Shown piece after piece: positions 60,690 through 64,000 of a DNA stretch of 64,000 nucleotides. The notes under the pieces are model-generated. The model saw only the letters and a list, made by a program, of their open reading frames with translations, ran no database searches and was not told where the DNA came from. The DNA is from Leucobacter weissii (GTDB lineage Bacteria > Actinomycetota > Actinomycetes > Actinomycetales > Microbacteriaceae): assembly GCF_017565745.1 (NCBI RefSeq), contig NZ_JAGDYM010000004.1, positions 124,001-188,000 of the forward strand. Direction: 5' to 3'. Every line of letters starts with the position of its first letter. The first letter of the stretch is position 1. The translations under genes were made by a program, and so were the position numbers.

Positions 60690-61484
60690 ATGGAGTTCTT
60701 CGACGTCCTCTTCGACCGCCGCACCACCAACGGCCCGTTCCTCTCCGAACCGGTCTCGGAGGAGCACCAGAGACTGCTCATCAGGGCGGCCGCATCCGCG
60801 CCGTCGCAGTTCAACAGTCAGCCGTGGCGCTTCCTCGTGATCGAGGATCCCACCACGATCGCGACCATTGCTCGGATCAGCGGCGAGTCCATGACGGCCG
60901 TGATCTCCGAGGGGTCCTTCTTCGAGAGGTACAAACGCCACTTCCGCTTCAGCGCCGAGGAGATGGCCGAGCACCGATCCGGGATGTACTTCGACCGGCT
61001 GCCGTCGCCATTGCGGCCCTTCACCCGGACGGTCTTCACCCGGGCCGGTGTGCGGGCGATGAGGATGCTGCGGGTTCCCCGGACCCTGGGTGAGGAGAAT
61101 CGGCGGCTCGTCGCGGGATCGCCGCTGATCCTGGGCGTCATGCTCGACCGGCAGGAGCGGGGCGCGCACCCGCTCGCGGACTTCTACTGCCAGTTCAGCA
61201 TGGGCGCCGCTGTGGAGAACCTCTGGCTGACCACGGTCGAACTGGGCATGGGCATCCAGTTCATCTCGTTCCCGATGGAGCAGCCGGATCAGTGGGAGCG
61301 GATCATCGATCTCCTGGAGGTGCCCGACGATCTGGAGCTCATGGCACTCTACCGGCTCGGCTACGTTCCCGCGCAGGCGCGGCGGCCGGCGATCGACTGG
61401 TCGAGCCGGGAGCGCAGGCCGCCCTCGCAGTTCGTCTTCCGCGAGACCTGCTCCGTGCCGCAGGAGGGGTGGGACGAAGGCTGA
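60690..61484 (+). CDS. Nitroreductase-family flavoprotein
   Basis: 264 aa. [42 protein letters not shown] (FMN-binding), [19 protein letters not shown] and [12 protein letters not shown] are family landmarks. It reduces nitro, quinone or similar substrates with FMN and NAD(P)H. A ~60-residue insertion (100-160) is longer than in simple nitroreductases. It is one nt from the phosphoesterase gene. Confidence 0.88.
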   Translation: MEFFDVLFDRRTTNGPFLSEPVSEEHQRLLIRAAASAPSQFNSQPWRFLVIEDPTTIATIARISGESMTAVISEGSFFERYKRHFRFSAEEMAEHRSGMYFDRLPSPLRPFTRTVFTRAGVRAMRMLRVPRTLGEENRRLVAGSPLILGVMLDRQERGAHPLADFYCQFSMGAAVENLWLTTVELGMGIQFISFPMEQPDQWERIIDLLEVPDDLELMALYRLGYVPAQARRPAIDWSSRERRPPSQFVFRETCSVPQEGWDEG

Positions 61485-61485
61485 G

Positions 61486-62106
61486 ATGGCACGCTACTGG
61501 ATCGCCGATCTGCACCTCGGCCACGACAGCGTCGCGCGGCGGAGGGGGTTCGAGACGACCGAGGAGCACGATGACACCGTGCTCGGGCAGCTCGGGCGAC
61601 TGCGCCGCGATGACGTCGTCTGGGTGCTCGGCGACCTCACGAGCGGACGGCCGGAGGAGGAGCAGCGGGCTCTCGAACTCCTGCGCGGCGTCGACGCCGA
61701 GCTGCACCTCATCGCGGGCAACCACGACGGCGTCTCCTCGATCCACCGCCGCGGCTACCGGCACCAGCGCGAGTGGCTCGAGGTCTTCGGATCGGTGCAG
61801 CAGTTCGGCTGGGTGCGGCTCGGCGGCCGCGAGGTGCTGATGTCGCACTACCCCTACGAATCGCTCGGCGAGGGGCCGGGCCGCGGCGCGACGCGCTACC
61901 CGGAGTTCCGCCTCCCCGACCGCGGGTTCCCGCTCATCCACGGCCACACGCACCAGAGCACGCCCCAGGCGCCGCACCCGCAGACCGGCGGGATCCTCAC
62001 CAGCATGTACTGCGTGTCGTGGGAGGTGCATCGCGATCTCGTGGGGGAACGGCTGCTGGAATCCTGGATCGCGAACGAGCACGGCGGCGGCGCACCCCCG
62101 ACGTGA
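61486..62106 (+). CDS. Metallophosphoesterase (calcineurin-like)
   Basis: 206 aa. Metal-binding set: IADLHLGHD (Asp/His), VLGDLTSG (Asp), IAGNHD (Asn-His-Asp), LMSHYPYES and LIHGHTHQS (His residues). It resembles the small phage-like/YfcE-like phosphoesterases. It probably hydrolyses a phosphodiester or nucleotide; its link to the adjacent nitroreductase is only operon position (start right after TGAG). Confidence 0.92.
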   Translation: MARYWIADLHLGHDSVARRRGFETTEEHDDTVLGQLGRLRRDDVVWVLGDLTSGRPEEEQRALELLRGVDAELHLIAGNHDGVSSIHRRGYRHQREWLEVFGSVQQFGWVRLGGREVLMSHYPYESLGEGPGRGATRYPEFRLPDRGFPLIHGHTHQSTPQAPHPQTGGILTSMYCVSWEVHRDLVGERLLESWIANEHGGGAPPT

Positions 62107-62205
62107 GCCGACCGGATCCCGCCCCGACCGCGTCGCATCACCCCGGCCAGCCGCCCCCCCGCCGCACCCGGACCGGCCACGGCCGATCGAGGCCGCCGCC
62201 CGGGG

Positions 62206-62211
62206 TACGCT
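62206..62211 (+). promoter_or_regulatory. -10 element of a probable leaderless promoter (DUF1622 gene)
   Basis: TACGCT, six bases, then ATG 62218. Confidence 0.45.
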
Positions 62212-62217
62212 GGGCGC

Positions 62218-62640
62218 ATGCGGATCGCCGACGTGTTCGAGACCATCACCATCAGCTTCGAGGTGCTCGGAGTCATCGCCATGGTCGTCGGGTTCGGGAT
62301 CGCCGTCGTCCTCGCCCTCCGCACGCTCGGCCGCCGCGAGGGCGGACGCGCGGCCTACCTCGTGCTGCGCTCCACGATCGGCGCCTCGATCCTGCTCGGG
62401 CTCGAAGTCCTCGTCGCCGCCGACCTGATCCGCACGATCTCCTCGGTCCCCTCCCTCGAAGAGGTGGCGGTGCTCGCCGTCATCGTGCTGATCCGCACCG
62501 TGCTGAGCATGTCGCTGCAGATCGAGATCGACGGCGTCGTGCCCTGGAAGCGCGCCCTCCTCACGAGCGGCGGTCAGCTGCTCGCCGGATCGGTCTCCCG
62601 CGAGACCCGCGCGACGCGAGCCGCTCAGTCCACGCCGTAG
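62218..62640 (+). CDS. DUF1622-family membrane protein
   Basis: 140 aa with TM segments at ~12-35, 50-70 and 78-100 and the conserved late LRSTIGASILLGLEVLVAAD and IVLIRTVLSMSLQIEIDG. The family has no known function. The 3' end overlaps the gene on the other strand by 16 bp. Confidence 0.88.
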   Translation: MRIADVFETITISFEVLGVIAMVVGFGIAVVLALRTLGRREGGRAAYLVLRSTIGASILLGLEVLVAADLIRTISSVPSLEEVAVLAVIVLIRTVLSMSLQIEIDGVVPWKRALLTSGGQLLAGSVSRETRATRAAQSTP

Positions 62641-62993
62641 CGCGCGGCCTCCTCCTCGGCGAGTTCGAGCTCCCACCCGTTGTCGCCGAGCCAGCAGTGG
62701 GCCCGCCGCCCCGGCGGAGGGTCGTCGCGCCTCACGAGCGTGTAGGTCGCGCCATCGACGATCTTCACGGGGGGAGGATCCTCATTCCCCGGGTCGGAAG
62801 CGGCCCGTGCGCTTCGCCTCCGCGCGTCGTAGGAGAGCCCGAACACGAGCCCGAGCGCGATTCCGATGGCCATCCAGGTGCCCAGCTGGTCGGTGGCGAC
62901 GCCGAGTGCCACTCCGACCCCGACGCCCAGGGCGAGACCCAGGGCGAGCCCGGTCTGGTCCGAGGCCTTCTCGGGTTTCTCTGTTCCGGTCAT
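62625..62993 (-). CDS. Small membrane protein, 122 aa
   Basis: I do not recognise this protein. Residues ~15-52 contain two glycine-rich TM helices (TGLALGLALGVGVGVALG; MAIGIALGLVFGLSY) around a short polar loop, a glycine-zipper-like pattern. The soluble C-terminus (65-122) is acidic with conserved-looking WLGDNGWELELAEEEA. It could be a small pore-like or scaffolding protein. Convergent with the DUF1622 gene. Confidence 0.6.
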   Translation of the reverse strand: MTGTEKPEKASDQTGLALGLALGVGVGVALGVATDQLGTWMAIGIALGLVFGLSYDARRRSARAASDPGNEDPPPVKIVDGATYTLVRRDDPPPGRRAHCWLGDNGWELELAEEEAARYGVD

Positions 62994-63219
62994 ACCTCCA
63001 GCGTAGGAAGCCCGAGCGTCCGACGCCTCCGCCGCGAGACGGATATCCGAGGCCGTCGCAAGGACGAGTGCGCGCCGGATCGGCGAGCGTATATCCGCAT
63101 CGCGGTGTCTTCGGCGCACGCGGGTCGGAAGAAGGGGCGCCAGCGGGTGGGACGGGGAGCGGACGTGCGATCCGGGGCGGCACTACCGCCCCGGCGGCGA
63201 CCCTGTCACACTGAACTGC

Positions 63220-63741
63220 ATGACTCCATCGCGCACCCCCGCCGCAGTCGTCACCGGCGTCGCTCTGATCGTCCTGCCGCTCGCCGCGCTCGTCCTCAAG
63301 GGCTTCTCCACCGGGTGGCTGATGCTCGTGATCATCCTCGGCCCGATCCTCGTCCTGATCGCGGGCTACGCGCTGCAGATCGTGATCGCGGCGCAGGGCT
63401 TCCTCTCGTCGCGCGCGCTCTTCGCCTCGGCCGCCGCGCGGTCCCGCGCCACCGTCGCGGCCTGGCTGACGCTCGTCGGCGTGGTCCTGCTCGGCGTCTT
63501 CCTGACCGACGGCGGCGACGTCGGCTACGGATCGACCTTCCAGGTGTGGCTCGGCGCCTACGGCCCCGACGCCGACGCCGTCCACGCGGCGACCGATGCG
63601 CTCAATGACACCGTCGCCCTCGTCGCGGCGGTCGCCTGGGTCGGTGGCTTCGTGTGGCTCGTCGCGGAGTGGGCGAGGGCTCTGGCGCAGCGCTCCCGGG
63701 CGCGCCGCGCCGCCGCGCAGTCGCCCGGTGAGGAGGGCTGA
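63220..63741 (+). CDS. Hypothetical membrane protein, 173 aa
   Basis: Four TM segments (8-28, 34-56, 78-98, 130-152), Ala/Val-rich, with a basic C-terminal tail (RSRARRAAAQ). I do not recognise the family. The gap from 62994 to 63219 holds no clear feature. It is convergent with the MFS gene. Confidence 0.65.
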   Translation: MTPSRTPAAVVTGVALIVLPLAALVLKGFSTGWLMLVIILGPILVLIAGYALQIVIAAQGFLSSRALFASAAARSRATVAAWLTLVGVVLLGVFLTDGGDVGYGSTFQVWLGAYGPDADAVHAATDALNDTVALVAAVAWVGGFVWLVAEWARALAQRSRARRAAAQSPGEEG

Positions 63742-63753
63742 AGAGGGAGGCTC

Positions 63754-64000
63754 CTACTCCGCGGTGACCGGATCCGGAACCGGGTCCGCGGTGCTGAAGA
63801 GCGCGAGCGCGGCCGTCCCGGTCGCGGTCGAGAGCGCCGCGACGAGCAGCAGCTGAGTCTGCCCCCAGGCGATGACGACGGCGCCCAGCGCTGCGCCGAC
63901 CGCGACGCCGAGATTGAGGACGGTGACGATGATGCCGCCGGCCGTCCCGCGGAAGGACGGCGCGGCCAGGCGGAGCACGCACGCCTGCAGGAGCGGCGGG
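63754..64000 (-). CDS. MFS transporter, C-terminal part (runs off the right edge)
   Basis: About 82 residues remain, from PPLLQACVLRLAAPSFRGTA to the stop at 63754. The Arg-Gly loop and two TM helices (GGIIVTVLNLGVAVGAALG; LLLVAALSTATGTAAL) fit TM10-12 of an MFS exporter of the DHA1 type. The substrate cannot be told. Confidence 0.8.
   Translation of the reverse strand, partial: PPLLQACVLRLAAPSFRGTAGGIIVTVLNLGVAVGAALGAVVIAWGQTQLLLVAALSTATGTAALALFSTADPVPDPVTAE

Overview
The window is high-GC actinobacterial chromosome. Gene content, very GC-rich third codon positions and many leaderless start sites (a TAnnnT -10 hexamer with the start codon about 7 nt downstream) fit a Microbacteriaceae member. 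A Leucobacter-like genus is a guess that the sequence alone cannot settle. Most of the window is ordinary chromosome with short operons on both strands; about 47.98-54.4 kb is an accessory island with weaker GC bias and many broken genes.

Left part (1-30 kb): a truncated enoyl-CoA hydratase gene, an AlkZ-like winged-helix protein, a DEAD-box RNA helicase, a GNAT-AAA+ fusion, a TM0106-type RecB-like nuclease/helicase, an aminotransferase, and alanine dehydrogenase (ald) divergent from an Lrp/AsnC regulator that probably controls it. Then come a YczE-like membrane protein, a CPA1 Na+/H+ antiporter, an old-yellow-enzyme reductase, a Ski2-like helicase with a downstream UDP-GlcNAc 2-epimerase and processive GT2 glycosyltransferase (surface polysaccharide module), a short GntR regulator, a Ppx/GppA phosphatase overlapping a TPM-domain protein followed by PspA (envelope-stress module), and a divergent TetR/SDR pair. 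tRNA-Gln(CUG) lies at 30.13 kb.

Middle (30-48 kb): a ClbS/DfsB-like protein, a TetR-SDR-SDR operon, an MFS exporter plus MerR regulator driven by a textbook MerR promoter, a BrkB-family membrane protein coupled to a WS/DGAT acyltransferase, a DUF4031-HD fusion, a membrane-anchored EEP phosphatase/nuclease, two coupled glycosyltransferases (one fused to HEAT-like repeats), an NCS2 nucleobase permease and an ABC-F ATPase with a possible attenuator leader.

Island (48-54.4 kb): a small basic protein of unknown function, an integrase fragment, an RHH antitoxin with a truncated toxin, an intact coupled pair of MazG-like pyrophosphohydrolase and GIY-YIG/DUF2075 helicase (candidate defence module), a decayed IS3 element, a relaxase fragment, a broken PD-(D/E)XK-like nuclease, an ArsR/SRPBCC divergon with symmetrical overlapping promoters, and a DUF1016 remnant.

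Right part (54.4-64 kb): a secreted beta-propeller-like protein, a TetR-ABC ATPase-permease operon, a type III polyketide synthase with a coupled methyltransferase, a divergent membrane protein/nitroreductase/phosphoesterase operon, small membrane proteins, and the end of an MFS gene.
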